Below are positions 1-10,737 of a DNA stretch of 35,843 nucleotides, in pieces. The position numbers and the translations under genes are program-made. The notes beneath the pieces were generated by a model. It did not search any database, was not told the DNA's origin, and saw only the letters and a program-made list of their open reading frames with translations. Source of the stretch: Perkinsus olseni (taxonomy: Eukaryota; Perkinsozoa; Perkinsida; Perkinsidae); the NCBI GenBank assembly GCA_013115135.1, contig JABANP010000529.1:1-35843 (forward strand). The letters are read 5' to 3'. Numbering within the stretch: the first letter of the stretch is position 1; every line of letters starts with the position of its first letter.

Positions 1-3000
1 TGAACGCTAGCAAGTGCGAGTTCGCGGCGCCGTCGGTTCATTATCTCGGCCACATCTTTGACGGACACGGAACCAGGCCTGACCCGGACCGGGTGGACAC
101 CATCGCCAACTGGGCGCCGCCTACGACGGTTACGGAGATCAAGCAATTCCTCGGTTTGGTAGGGTATTATCGCGAGTTCATCCCCAGGTTCGCGAGTATT
201 GCCTTGCCGATACAGAGGTTGACGTCGACCTGTGCTGCGACTCCGAATGCTATTCAAGAGCATTGGAGCGCGGAGTGCGACGAGAGGTTCGCCATATTGA
301 AGCGAGCCTTGATGGATCTCCCGGCGTTGAGCTACCCCGATTTCGACATGCCGTTTGAGATTTGTTGTGACGCCAGCAACTACGCGATTGGTGCGGTGCT
401 GCAACAGGAGGGGAGGCCTCTCTCCTTCTTCTCGCAGTCGTTGTCGGGACCCCAACTGCGATGGCACACGTTCGAGAAGGAAGGGTTTGCGTTGTTCCGA
501 GCTTTGCAGAAGTTCCGACATTATGTTCTCGGACACGGTTTGGTGGTGACCATTTTCTCGGACCATCGTCCCCTTCAGCACTTGGCTAAGTGTGAATCGC
601 CGAGGGTTCAGCGCTGGGTTCTCGCCATGCAGGACTACCACTTCCAGGTTCGCTACAAGGAGGGCGTGAAGAACGTCAATGCTGACGCCCTGTCACGCCT
701 CCCGCGGCGACTCCCTAAGGTTGATTGTGATAGCCCCGACCAGAAAGCTGTTGCGACGTTCGCAGTTCGAGACGACGTCCCTGCGTTCAACCTGGTGGTC
801 CTCGACCAGCTGTTCTCGCGTGATGAGCTTCGTGAAGCACAGACCATGGACGACACTCTCCGTGTGGTTCGTGATCGCGTGGACAGTGGTGAGCCTCTGT
901 TGAAGAGGGAGTGGCGCACTCCCGAACTCCTTCCCTACAAGCGGATTGTCTCCTCTCTGCGTGTTAGTGACGGTCTCCTCGTGCGTTTGGTTCGTAGGGA
1001 TGCTCTTGACCCCCTTAAAGCAGCCGTGGTGTTACCACCGCCCCTGCGTGAGCAAGCTCTGGACCACTACCACGACGTCACCGGTCACTTCGCAAGGGAC
1101 AAGTTCGTGGGGAAGATGCAGGAGGAGGTCTACTGGCCCAGCATGCACCTGGATGGTATCACGTACCTGCAGCGGTGTCGCGAGTGTCAAGTCGCCGGTT
1201 CGCACCCCACCACGAGGTCTCCCTTGGTCCCCGTACCGGTCGGCAGGCCTTGGCATACGCTGGCGATTGACTACCTCACCATCGGCACCAGTTCGCAAGG
1301 GTACAAGTATCTGGTGGTCATCCAGGACTACTTCACGAAGTGGGCAGAGGCCTTCCCGTTGGTTCGAGATACGATGGAAGAGACGCTTCCTCATTTGTTA
1401 GCCCTCTTCGCTCGTTTCGGACCCCCCGTTCGTATGCACTCTGATCAGGGTAGCCAGTTCGAAGGCCAGCTGTTCAGGCGCACCCTCGAGGCCCTCAACA
1501 TCAATCGTTCGCGAACCACCGTTTACCACCCCTCGGGTAACGGTTTGGTAGAGCGGTTGAATGGCACCCTCATCGGTTTACTACGACGTCACACTTCGGT
1601 GCCGGACTGGCCGGCTCATTTGCCTGCCCTGTTGTATCGTTACAACACGGCCATCCACGCTTCGACCGGCTACAGTCCCTACATGCTGATGTTTGCGAGA
1701 GAGCCGCCGAGAGAGTTCGTCCCCGTCACCACAGCGTACGGCCCCCTGATGTTCGACACGGTCGTCTATGGCGAGTTCGTGGAAAGGGTTCGGGCTTACT
1801 TAGATGACGAGGTTGACAAGGCCGTTACGCGTGCTGCTCAACGGTATAGGGCTCTCTACGACCGGTCGGCTCAGCCGGCGCCCTTCTACATCGGAGCGCG
1901 AGTATTTCTGCGGGTTCCTAGTCCCGAGAATAAGCTCGCACCGAGATGGGAAGCAGATTGGGTTGTCACGGATATCGTGGGCTCGCAAGACCCGGTAAAG
2001 GTAGTTCGCATCCGCCAGCTGGAGACCGACAAGGTGAAGGTTTCTAGTGTTGATCATCTTCGCCTGGACCCTATTCAGTTCGAGGATGCTCCGCCCGACC
2101 TCATAGACCGAGTTCAGCGCGCCGCCCCTTCCGTGGCCGACCTGCCGCCGTTCGTACCGGAGATGCCGGGTGACCGGCAGCTGCATTCGCGGGTGGTACC
2201 GTCTCCTTGGCATGCTAACCAAGACGCCGACCTGCCTTCTCCAAGATGGGAACCAACGCCGGCTGCACCGGCAGCACCGCCGGCACCAACACAGGCAATG
2301 CCACCTCCGGCAGCGACTCCTGCGGTACGACGAACGGCCCCTCCACCACTTGTGACGCCGACCCCGAGAACGACGCCGCGTGGCCGACCACGAGTACGAC
2401 CAACTCCCGGAGCCTTTCAGGCTCCTCGTGGTGCTTCGGCACCTTCCCGTGCCGTTCGCGGTACACTCACGTCGAGTCCGCCTCGGCGGACTCCCACTTC
2501 CGCCCCTCCGCTGGCGGATAGGCCGACGACGACTCCGCAAGGTCCGGTGGACGAGATCGACATTCCGGCAGAACGGTCTGCCGCCGCTCCTTCTCGCCCT
2601 TCCTCAGTTGTCCATGAATCGCCACCGTCGGCCGCTCCTCGCTCAGGCGACATTTCGTCACCGTCGTCTGAGACCCCGACAAGTCGTTCGACCCCCTCTT
2701 CCAAGTCACGCCATTCGTCTACGCCGTCGAGTGCGCGTTCTGGTCGTTCGACGCCCCCTTCGCCCGTTGGTTCCTCACGCCGGTCTGCCCATGACCCTCC
2801 CGACGCCTCCGTGGCATCGAGTAGGCAGAGCGCCGACCCCTAAAAGGTCCTTGGTGGGAGAACCGCCCTCTCCTTTGGCGCGTAGTTCTGTTGCAACAGC
2901 GTCTAGTCCCTGCTCCTCACGCCGCTCTTCCCCTGGTTCGCCCTCGTCGAGCGCCGATTCCCACGAGTCCTTGGTGCTGGAGCAGGCTACGCCGTTGTTT

Positions 3001-3192
3001 GAACGTCCTGTAACGCGTTCGCGCAACAATCGACTACCGCCCCCTCGTATACCATTCTCTTCGGACACGTACGTTCCGTTAGCTTTACGACGGCCCCCAA
3101 CAGTTCGGGGTTCGCGTGAACCTGCGTACGAGTCCGCCGCCAGCTCAGTCGCCGACACCGACTTCGACGACGCCCGTTCCAATTTTAATTAA
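1..3192 (+). CDS. pol: Ty3/gypsy pol polyprotein, 5' partial (RT end, RNase H, integrase)
   Basis: The frame is open from base 3 and runs in from outside the window, so the internal GTG at 93 is not a true start. Domains in order: the end of reverse transcriptase (KCEF, YLGH, then FLGLVGYYREFI); RNase H at about 345-700 (CDAS, FEKEG, SDHRPL and NADALSR carry the acidic residues); the integrase HHCC zinc finger at about 1060-1190; the integrase core with Asp at 1269, Asp at 1443 and Glu at 1551, an exact D-35-E spacing; and a beta-rich GPY/F-like segment at about 1890-2070. A Pro/Ser-rich tail follows. Read straight through, it stops at 2841-2843. A 55-nt GT-AG gap at 2770-2824 would instead join a second open frame and end at 3190-3192. 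All visible catalytic residues are present. The family call is firm, the tail splice is inferred. Confidence 0.85.
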
Positions 3193-3671
3193 CGCACCGT
3201 AGGCGCGGATTCTTGGTGGGAGAAGGGGGGTGGTGCGCACCCCTGACTCCGGCGTGTTCATGACCGTTCTCGTGTTCGCGCTTTGTCTTGCCCCCTTTCT
3301 TTCGCAAGCGTTCGCGTGCTTCGTTGTGATGGTTTTGACCACTCTGTGCGATCGTACGCACCGTGGCGCCACGTCACGTGACGTGATGCGCCGAACCGTT
3401 TCTTGTTGGCCGACCGTTTCGCGGCCTTCTCGCCCTTTTGGCGAACAGTTCGACTGTTGTGATTGCTCGAGCTCTTGGAAGTGTCTTGGCGGCATCACTG
3501 CGCGCGCTTTAAGTGATTGCCGCTCTTTCTAGTATTTATTCGAGGGAGACAGGGTTCGCGTACCTGCTGTCCCCCTCGCGGGGTTGATGCCCCAGTGTTC
3601 ATTGCATTCGTGTACACTTCGCCGCGTGGTTCGCTAGTACCGTGTCAGTTCTGGGTTCGTGCTTGTTCTAC
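3193..3671 (+). other. Non-coding spacer between pol and the next gene, with purine tract
   Basis: No gene is supported here. The purine tract GGTGGGAGAAGGGGGG at 3215-3230 is followed by TGGTGCGC, as expected of a polypurine tract next to an LTR starting with TG. The related string CTTGGTGGGAGAA also occurs near 2852, inside the pol tail. GTTCG copies continue through this spacer. I could not find a matching second LTR downstream. Confidence 0.4.
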
Positions 3672-6600
3672 ATGAGCCTGCGCCCGCTAGCGAACTTGGT
3701 TTGTGATGTCCTCCCGCCGGAGGGAGGTGATTGTGCTTATTTCGCCGTGGTTTGTGAGGCCCAGCTAGGTTCGCGCGATCCGCCTACGCCCTTGGCTCGT
3801 CGTTCGCGTGAGTATAGTACCTCCTGTGTCCTCAAGCATGTCCCCGGCAAGGAGAGTTATCGTCCAGTGGAGGGTTCTGATGAGCAAGGCCGAAGGATTC
3901 AGACCCATGACCGCAACAACGATGCCGAGGCTATGGTTCCCGCCATAATGGCCATACGTTCGCCCTCCTACTTGGACGCCTCTTCGGTTCACGGGTTGTG
4001 TCGTTCGCGAGTGTCCCGCGGGTTTCCGTTTGAACTTCCCAATGTTCGTGCCCACGTTGAAGGTTTCTGCCCGTCGTTCAAGGAGCGAAGCGTCCCCTTC
4101 GACCAGATGGCTTGCGGTATGAAGGTTGTGTTCGCGGAAGCCGTGAACGCCGATAACCTCGCGGACAGGCCCGGTGAGTTCCTTTTACGCTCCTCGATCG
4201 TGCTGCCGTTCGAGCGTGCTTCTTTCTGTGTCCACTGCTCACAGCTATCGAGCTGGACGGACGCGCGGCAGGAGCTCGGTGAGGATGCGGTTCGTGATGA
4301 CATCAAGGTCACGCCAGCCGAGTATGATATTCTGACTAAGGTGTTTTGTCGACATGCCCTTCCCAAGAAGGCTGGTTCGGAGACGGTTCACCAGGCTGCC
4401 ATTGGTTCGCCCGCTGTTGCTACGAGGTCGACCCCTAAGAAGGCGTACCCCGTGTTCTTCGTGGATCTTCAGCCGTTCGCGGACGACTATGGTCAGCCGT
4501 TCGTCACCCTCGACTTCACCGCCCCCGCTAGGGCTGCCGGGGCCTTCGGGTCCCCAAGCCACCCCTTAGCTCAGTTGGCTGCGTTCGTGTATGAGACTTA
4601 CGTGCCGTTTCCTCGCCGCTTCGGCGTGTTCGTGCACCCTCGGGTGCAGCGTTTGATGGTTTGGACTCTTGATACGTCACTCGGGTTCGGGCTTCTTCGG
4701 GAGTGTTATCCGTGTCGCGATGGTCGCCGTGACAAGTTGGCGAAGATTCTGCGTTCGGTTCGTGAGGCTCGCGAGAAATTGTTGTCGGGCAAAGCTTCCC
4801 CTTTGGAAGCGGTACCTCGCGCCGGTTCGAGCTCGTCTTCTGCCGTTCTGACTCCCCGTCAGGAGGCTCCTTCTCGAGCAAGCCCCTCACCTCCTCCGAG
4901 ACCGGTGACGCCTCCTCGATGCTCTTCGAGCTCTTCTTCGCGGCCGAACGTCGAATCGACTCCCGCCGGTTCAGTCCGCCCTCTTCACACCGGTCCAGTG
5001 CCGACCGCCTCTGGCGGATCCTCTTCCTCGGTGGCCGTTCGTGTTTTGGATGAACTACTCCGTGGACCTTCACCTGGTGACGTTCAGCCTGAGCCTGCTC
5101 CGGTTCGAGATCTGACTCCTCCACCTCTTCCACGACCCCCGACGAATGAAGGTTATGAGGCCTACTACCGTTCGTCGAACAAGCGTTCCCCCGCCTTTGA
5201 CCACTACGCCAGGTATGACTCTAACCCGGATGCGGTACCTCCTCTTCCGGCCGAGGCTGCCGATCATGGGCCCCGTTCGCGCAGCCGTTCGCCAAGACGT
5301 GTCGATCCCCCCTCAAGAGGTAGTCGCCATTCCTTCGAGGATGCTCGAGGGAGCGGCCGCCAGCATCCGGGTAGGTACCGATGTGGTTCGTGAGCAATTG
5401 CGTATTACGGCGGAGGTTCTTGGGTTCGCTTATGGTTCTGCAGACTTCGCGTCTTATGTCCTTCGTCGAGGTTTGGAAGGTGTTTTACGCGATGGCGAAG
5501 CTAGGCTATTCCGTTCGTCCACCCCGGCTTCATGGGCTTATGGTTCGTGGAGTTACGGGCCCGGTACCGGAACGGCGCTTCTCCGTCCGGCATCGGTTCG
5601 TTCAGAGGATCAGGTCGAGCAGGACTACAACGACCTTTATGGCCCTTCTTCAGCCGGTTCGTACGTGGCGCCTGGCGTGCTGCATGGTGATCCCGATGTT
5701 GTTCGTGCTTCGGTGGTCTCTGACTCTCAGCTCAGTGTCGACGAGTCTCAGCCCGGTTCGCAGACGTTTCAGACCGCCCCCTCGCTTCCGGCTTGGGCCT
5801 TGTTCTTTGCTGGTGTGGATAGCGCGCCTCTGCGCGAGGCCCTGCTATTCCTCCGCAGTATGAGCCGCGCAAGTTGTCCTTTTATGGCCTCCTTGCCGGT
5901 TCGCGTAACCGCCCCGACTTGTCGTGGGTGGATTCCGAGGTGTATGTTCGTGGACTCTCCCCTCAGTGGCAGGACGTTTGGGTGGATCGTTGGTTAGGAT
6001 TTTGGGAGGTTCGTGAAGATGTCTTCCCCGATGGTTGCGCCAACGTTCGTGGTTTTAATGTTATGTGCACTCCTGTCGCTGCTGGGTTCGTGACGTCCGC
6101 TGACGAGCTCGCCTCGGCTGATATCAGCGGTTGTGTACTGGTGTTGACCGGATTGGCCGCCGGTCCTCGTCGTGGTTCGGACGCCCGCAACAACGGCTGG
6201 GTACCCTTCGCTTACGAGATTCTGGATTGGTGCTTGGCCGGTGGTCTCCCGGTTCGTATCGTTCTGAACCATACCGACAAGGCTATAGTTCGCGGTCCTG
6301 AAGCGATGTCGAGGATGAGGAATGAAGCGTCGCTCGTGTTTTGCTGTCCCGAGCACGCCTCCGCCGCTATCTTCAGGTTCGCGTCTCTTAATGCGGTTCG
6401 TCCCCTTATCCCCAACCGTCGTCTCTACGTCTTCCGCAGCGACAAGGCCTGGTCTAGTACTGTTCGTGACGCTCATGACCGGTGGACTGGTTTGACGTTT
6501 GAGGAAGTTCGCGCTGTGCTGGTCGCTACCTTCCAAGCCGCCCGAGCTAGGCAGCTGGGTCGGTTCGTGCCACCGGACATGTTGTCACCAAGGCCTTGGG

Positions 6601-6914
6601 TCGTGGACTATTGGGGACAGTGTACTGACGCCGAGTTGGTTCGAGCTCAACACCAGGAAGCTACCCCCGCTTTCCGTCTTCACTTCTACGCTCGCCATGC
6701 CGGTTCGCGCGACGCTCTGTTATATCTCAGTGCTGTGGCTTCTCACTTCCAGGACCCCGCTAACCCCTACCGTTCGGAAGGTCCGCTGACTGATACCACT
6801 ATCGGTTCGCTGTTGGACGACGTCACTGAGTGTGGTCGTTGGATGTCTGGTAGAGGTTCGCGGCCTGCGGAGAGCTCTTCCGGTGGTTCGCCAAGGGTCA
6901 TTGAGATCGACTAA
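3672..6914 (+). CDS. Spliced gene in the retroelement island, 1051-residue protein of unknown function
   Basis: I do not recognise the protein. Proposed exons are 3672-5212, 5256-5814 and 5859-6914, separated by introns of 43 nt (GTATGA...GAG, with a CTAAC branch-like motif) and 44 nt (GTGGAT...GCAG). Together they turn three overlapping open frames into one 1052-codon frame. Without splicing, a TGA at 5391 would end the first frame. The start is the first ATG; an upstream GTG at 3642 is also in frame. About residues 380-560 are Ser/Pro/Arg-rich and probably disordered. The rest looks globular, with no clear signal peptide, membrane helix or CCHC knuckle, so neither a Gag nor an Env role is shown. 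GTTCG occurs in all three codon phases across the gene. It could be an accessory ORF of the retroelement or a host gene. Confidence 0.7.
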
Positions 6915-7395
6915 GCGCTGCTGGCGGGTTCGAGCGGAGTGACGGCGTTAGACTTTTTAGTGAAGTATTTGCTGCAAGACTTTTTATTGTGATAATGAGC
7001 CCATTGCGTACTGCTACTGTTCGCGTAGCGTGTCTCCACGTGTGTCACGTTCGCGCTTGCGTGCTGCTGTCCCTCTTCCGGAGTTCGCGATTTTACCCCT
7101 GCTGACGTGCCCTTAGTACGTTCGTGCTTTGCGAGTGTCCGTTGCAGGTGGGAGATATGTGGAAGGAACTCGTGTTACCTTCGCTCGCCTTTGTATTGGT
7201 GCAACGGTTCGCTCCGCTCAAGCTATGTACTTGCGTGCCCCTAAGCTTGGGTTTGCTCCGGAATTGCAGACTTTGAGTAGCCTTTTGATTTTTCCCCGTT
7301 CGAGCCTCCTTGACTTGAGGTTCGTTCGTCCCGCACTACTGCTATTACCTTCAAGCTCACCCACGGTTGTGTTGCGCAACTAGTTCGAGTTGTAC
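6915..7395 (+). other. Non-coding trailer of the retroelement island
   Basis: No gene is supported. GTTCG copies continue to about 7385 and then stop, which I take as the right edge of the island. A purine-rich stretch GGTGGGAGATATGTGGAAGG begins at about 7147 and resembles the tract at 3215. No terminal CA/TG boundary or direct repeat could be fixed. Confidence 0.4.
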
Positions 7396-9561
7396 GGCGA
7401 CACAATTGGCTAGGGTTACTGAACGTGGTTATTGCTGAGAGTTTTATCGCCACACATCCTAAGTACCTTGCTCGATAGCTAACTGAAGCAAGGAAAACTG
7501 CACTCGAAAATCACCCTGCGTTGGTTGATGGAGTGACAAGTAGAAGGCGCTATCTTATCCATCAAGTACTGGGGATGACGGCTTGCGACGCGTCCTGTCT
7601 CGCTTGCTCATCTCCAATCAACATTCCGGAGTATGGTGCTCCTTTTCTTGAGATGATCGGCTTGGTGAATCGTCGGACGCAGAGCGAACAGTCCTCTCCT
7701 CGAAAGATTCTTGTTCTAATCGTTGTGGATCGGCGAAGCTTCGCGCTAGCACATGCTCTAGCGCTTCAGCGTCGCGCTTCCCGAATCACTCTATCTCACG
7801 GGGCGGTCACTACGTTCATCACATTCGCACAGGCATGGACCGCGAACGGTGGACCCGTGGCCGTACCCGTGCGCGCGAACATTTCTGATAGGGTTTGGTC
7901 GCGCTCGAAGAACGGAAGATTGTTAGGAAGTAGTTCTACCGGAATTCTGCTGTTGAGCGCGATGCTTCTAATAGTAGAATTAGCTGGTCTAATGCCGTGC
8001 TGGTGGCAAACCTATTCGGCTTGTCCGAAGACGCCGTGGTCTCCCACTGCAATTTCACAGAGCGCTCAGGAAAGATCTCGAATAGTAGCCCAAGGTTAGA
8101 GCACTCCTTCGCCCGGACTAATGATATCCTGTCACAAGTGCTGACACATCAAGGTTGGTGGAGAGGCCGCAGGAAACAAGCCTTGGCGTGGACTTGAGGG
8201 CTTCATTTTCTTAACGGAGCTCAGGGTTGTGTTTTGGATCTACAAAACGTTTACTCTGGGTGTGGGGTCACCTGTATTTGCTACCAATCAACTGCGTGAA
8301 TGATTAACCGCGCACCTTATCTCTCGGAACACCCAGCGCTCGAAGCTATCGTGCTTCCATAGATGGAAAAACTCAAGTGAACGCAGAGAGAAGCGAGACA
8401 GCAAGTCTTATGAACAACGGAAAAATTTCCGGCACAGCGGTGCTATACTCGCCCCTTCCCTGGGACTAGTAGCGCGCCCTTAGAACATCTAACGCCTCTG
8501 CAGGCTCAGCAATACATCCGAGAATGGTGCTACGGAGGAAAAGTCTCTCCGCTGAAGACTGAGTTTCATCGGAATTACTTCTCTCAATTTAGTGCGTTCG
8601 AACTTCGTCTTGAAATTTCGCGGTTTTCCGTAACGTAAGAAAGTTTGTTCGTGGTTGACTCGACTCTGCTTGGTTACAAATCTCATCCACAACGTGTCTC
8701 ATTCAACACCGTGGAGTCGGATATTCAACGCCACGAGGTTGAAGCAAACACTGGATTGAATGGCCACCCAGTGTCGAGCGTATCCGCGGGAAAGTCTTTC
8801 ATGCGCGGATAGTCCGCTAGCTCAAGGTCTACTGGCGAACTGTGTGCTGCAACTTGGTTAGAGGAGTTAACTTGAAGTTGTCACTACTATCAGCTCAATG
8901 CGCAATCGATCATACCGAGTCTATCACCCTACGCTGCGAAAGTGGCACTGGCCGTCCACCTGGTGGAGGGGATGTTGACCTCGGAGAAGGCACGGATCGA
9001 TCCAGTTCAAATAGAGGTGGGTTTATTTGTCCACCTTGTACGACGATCGGTTGCCCTGTTCGATTGCTGCGACGTCCGTTCAGGCACCTGTCGCTGGTGT
9101 TAAGCAACAGGCAACCAACCGCGTTGTAACACTCTCTGATCGCGAGGATCAGTTTGTAAGGATCTTCCATCTTCATTCAGCGGATAAACGAGTAGTTTAT
9201 CTAGGTTAAAACCGGCGCGGAGAGATGCTGTGTTATATTGTGTGCACAGCGGGACACCTAGTGTCCCGACTGTGCCTCCCACGCTAGCAAAGCTAGCACC
9301 CTGACTACCGGCTTGGGTTATCAGGTGCTTGCTAACGGCTCGGAAGTCGAGCGTCGTTCCCCTGACGCTCTCTCTTTTTTTTTAACCGAGGTCTTCGAGA
9401 GGCAACTTGTGCCTGCCGGACCGCGATCGCCACTTGCAGCATCGCCTTCGGCCTCGGCACAGTTTGCCTTCGCGTTTCCCTCGCTGCCGTCGTGAGGTCC
9501 TGTCGACCTTTCCGACGCTAGCTTGGTACCGCGCCTTGCCCCATCTCGGAGACCAGAGGTT
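7396..9561. other. Stretch with no confident gene
   Basis: Several open frames exist. The longest is 7521-8099 on +, starting at TTG. Their composition is mixed, they match no family I recognise, and no consistent splice chain emerged. The region lacks the GTTCG bias of its left neighbour. Two adjacent stem-loops at 9244-9297 are listed separately, and a T-run lies near 9373. Confidence 0.4.
9244..9297. repeat. Two adjacent stem-loops
   Basis: The first has arms GCACAG and GGGACAC pairing with GTGTCCC and CTGTGC around a CTA loop, with a small internal loop (9244-9275). The second is GCTAGC, AAA, GCTAGC (9283-9297). The function is unknown. They could be a transposon end, a transcript-end structure or chance. 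Confidence 0.4.
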
Positions 9562-9774
9562 TTAAGCAGTCGACAACTTTCTCTTCAGTGTGAAGTGGGT
9601 ACTGATGCTGAAGGAGCTGTGAATTTCATTGTCCAGGAGACGGTTAACTCTGAGTGATGAAACATCCTCATCAGTTTCCCTTAAGAGGGTCATGCGTGGC
9701 AATTTCTCAGATTCGGATTCCTCCTTGATGCTGCTCTTAAACCGGAGCTCACAAGAATCTACAAGGGTGGCCAT
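9562..9774 (-). CDS. Possible small gene, 70 codons, unknown
   Basis: An ATG-started frame reads as a charged, hydrophilic protein with Glu/Ser-rich and Leu/Arg-rich parts (MATLVDSCELRFKSS at the start). It ends at a TAA. Sequence upstream on the same strand is T-rich and would encode hydrophobic residues, so this may be one exon of a longer gene. No family was recognised and no splice chain was resolved. It may equally be a chance frame. Confidence 0.25.
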   Translation of the reverse strand: MATLVDSCELRFKSSIKEESESEKLPRMTLLRETDEDVSSLRVNRLLDNEIHSSFSISTHFTLKRKLSTA

Positions 9775-10189
9775 GACTTCTCAATTGCGGGTCAAAAGGC
9801 TCCGAACATAACCGCTACAGAGATGACTAACACTAAGGAAGGAAGGAACGCAGGAGGGAAAAGTGCCGCGAATGAAACGAAAACCACGACCAGAGTTCCC
9901 AGCCTACAACATCATCTTATGAAGGAGATTACCGGCATAACACCATGGGGCCGAGAAATGCTGGGCCTGTTTCACAAGGATACTTAAATTAAGGCGCCTT
10001 AAGTTCAGGAGCAACTTAAGGAGTTACTCAAGGACAACTTTAGAAGTTCTTAACTCGTTTCACAAGGTCTAGGAGAACCTTAAGGAGTTCCTGAATTTAA
10101 GGCGTACTCAAGTACACCTGAAATTGCAACTCAAGGAGCAAAATCGGCGAACTCGCGAGGTGTGCCAGAGCCAAACATGGCGAGAAGCT

Positions 10190-10262
10190 GAGTTGCCTGA
10201 GTGGTTAAGGCTCCATGTTAACCTCGCGTCGACTCGGGTTCGATCCCCGGGAGTGGCCTGAT
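10190..10262 (+). repeat. tRNA-like (SINE-type) module inside the foldback element
   Basis: TTGCCTGAGTGGTTAAGGC resembles a D-arm with the Pol III A box. TCGGGTTCGATCCCCGG resembles the T-arm and B box. The acceptor arms do not pair and the anticodon arm is poor, so this is a tRNA-derived or degenerate copy, not a working tRNA gene. Confidence 0.55.
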
Positions 10263-10272
10263 TCTTCTTCGC

Positions 10273-10440
10273 CTAAGCGCGGTCTTTCGACGACCATCGA
10301 AGAAGGATGACAAGCTCAAGAGAGCAGCGGAAGCTAGAGAACTTCATAGTGTCCTCATGGAAGCAGCTCGGGTTAAACACCTGGCCGCTCAAGGGAAGCT
10401 AGAGTACTACAGGTGCAAGAAGGCTCGCTTCTCCGATTGA
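10273..10440 (+). pseudogene. Coding remnant in the foldback element (basic, helical C-terminus)
   Basis: A 55-codon open frame ending at TGA (10438) encodes a Lys/Arg/Ala/Glu-rich helical segment (KKDDKLKRAAEARELHS and so on). Autonomous Harbinger elements carry a Myb/SANT-like DNA-binding protein, often with a basic helical tail. This fragment could be what is left of one, but the match is by character only and no Trp-repeat core is visible. No start codon is identified. Confidence 0.35.
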
Positions 10441-10666
10441 GGGCAATCCGTGGCAATTAAGCAAGTGTTGTGTGTGCTTTTTGAATGGTTTCTGCGAGTG
10501 TCATGTCATGTGAGTTACGAGTTAGGAATCCTAACTTAGGATGTGCACCAAGGTCAGCCAGTTGTGATCACAGCACTGAATATCGCCAGAGGAGCTGCTC
10601 CAGAACACGTTCGCATTCATCAGGCACTCCCTAATGCAAACCTTTCCTCTCCCTAACTTTTTGCAG

Positions 10667-10737
10667 CTCAGCTCAGTAGGTAGAGCATCTTGCTGCTATG
10701 AGAAAGGTTGCCGGTTCGAATCGCAGCATCATCATCC
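10667..10737 (+). repeat. Second tRNA-like module inside the foldback element
   Basis: AGCTCAGTAGGTAGAGCA matches an A-box/D-arm pattern and GCCGGTTCGAATCGC a B-box/T-arm pattern at tRNA-like spacing. The stems are imperfect, so a SINE head or decayed tRNA is more likely than an active gene. Confidence 0.5.

Larger units (their letters stand above)
1..7395 (+). mobile_element. Ty3/gypsy-type retroelement island, left end outside the window
   Basis: The stretch carries the downstream half of a Ty3/gypsy pol gene followed by a second long spliced gene. It is set apart by composition: GTTCG occurs about 96 times on the + strand, against about 7 expected by chance, and falls back to near background after about 7395. 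Both genes and the non-coding parts share this bias, so I treat them as one unit. Gag, protease and the reverse transcriptase active site lie upstream of the window. I found no convincing pair of long terminal repeats. A purine tract at 3215-3230 followed by TGGTGCGC could be a polypurine tract and the start of a 3' LTR, in which case the second gene would belong to a neighbouring element or to the host. Confidence 0.6.

Noticed and set aside
1800..2540. 246-codon minus-strand frame, Arg/Ser-rich
   Set aside because: It is antisense to the well-supported integrase and tail frame and has the composition of a shadow frame.
4528..5133. 201-codon minus-strand frame
   Set aside because: Antisense shadow of the Ser/Pro-rich part of the 1051-residue gene.
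5146..5393. Programmed ribosomal frameshift between overlapping frames
   Set aside because: A 43-nt GT-AG gap with a CTAAC motif repairs the frame exactly, and a 44-nt gap does the same downstream. No slippery heptamer was seen.
5994..6536. 180-codon minus-strand frame
   Set aside because: Antisense to a better coding frame; no protein features.
3193..7395. LTR pair flanking the 1051-residue gene
   Set aside because: The spacers at 3193-3671 and 6915-7395 do not match each other by eye, so no direct repeat could be shown.
7521..8099. 192-codon + frame starting at TTG
   Set aside because: No ATG at its start, mixed composition, no family features and no splice partners. Left as undecided, not called a gene.
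10190..10737. Two functional tRNA genes
   Set aside because: A- and B-box-like parts are present, but the acceptor and anticodon stems do not pair.
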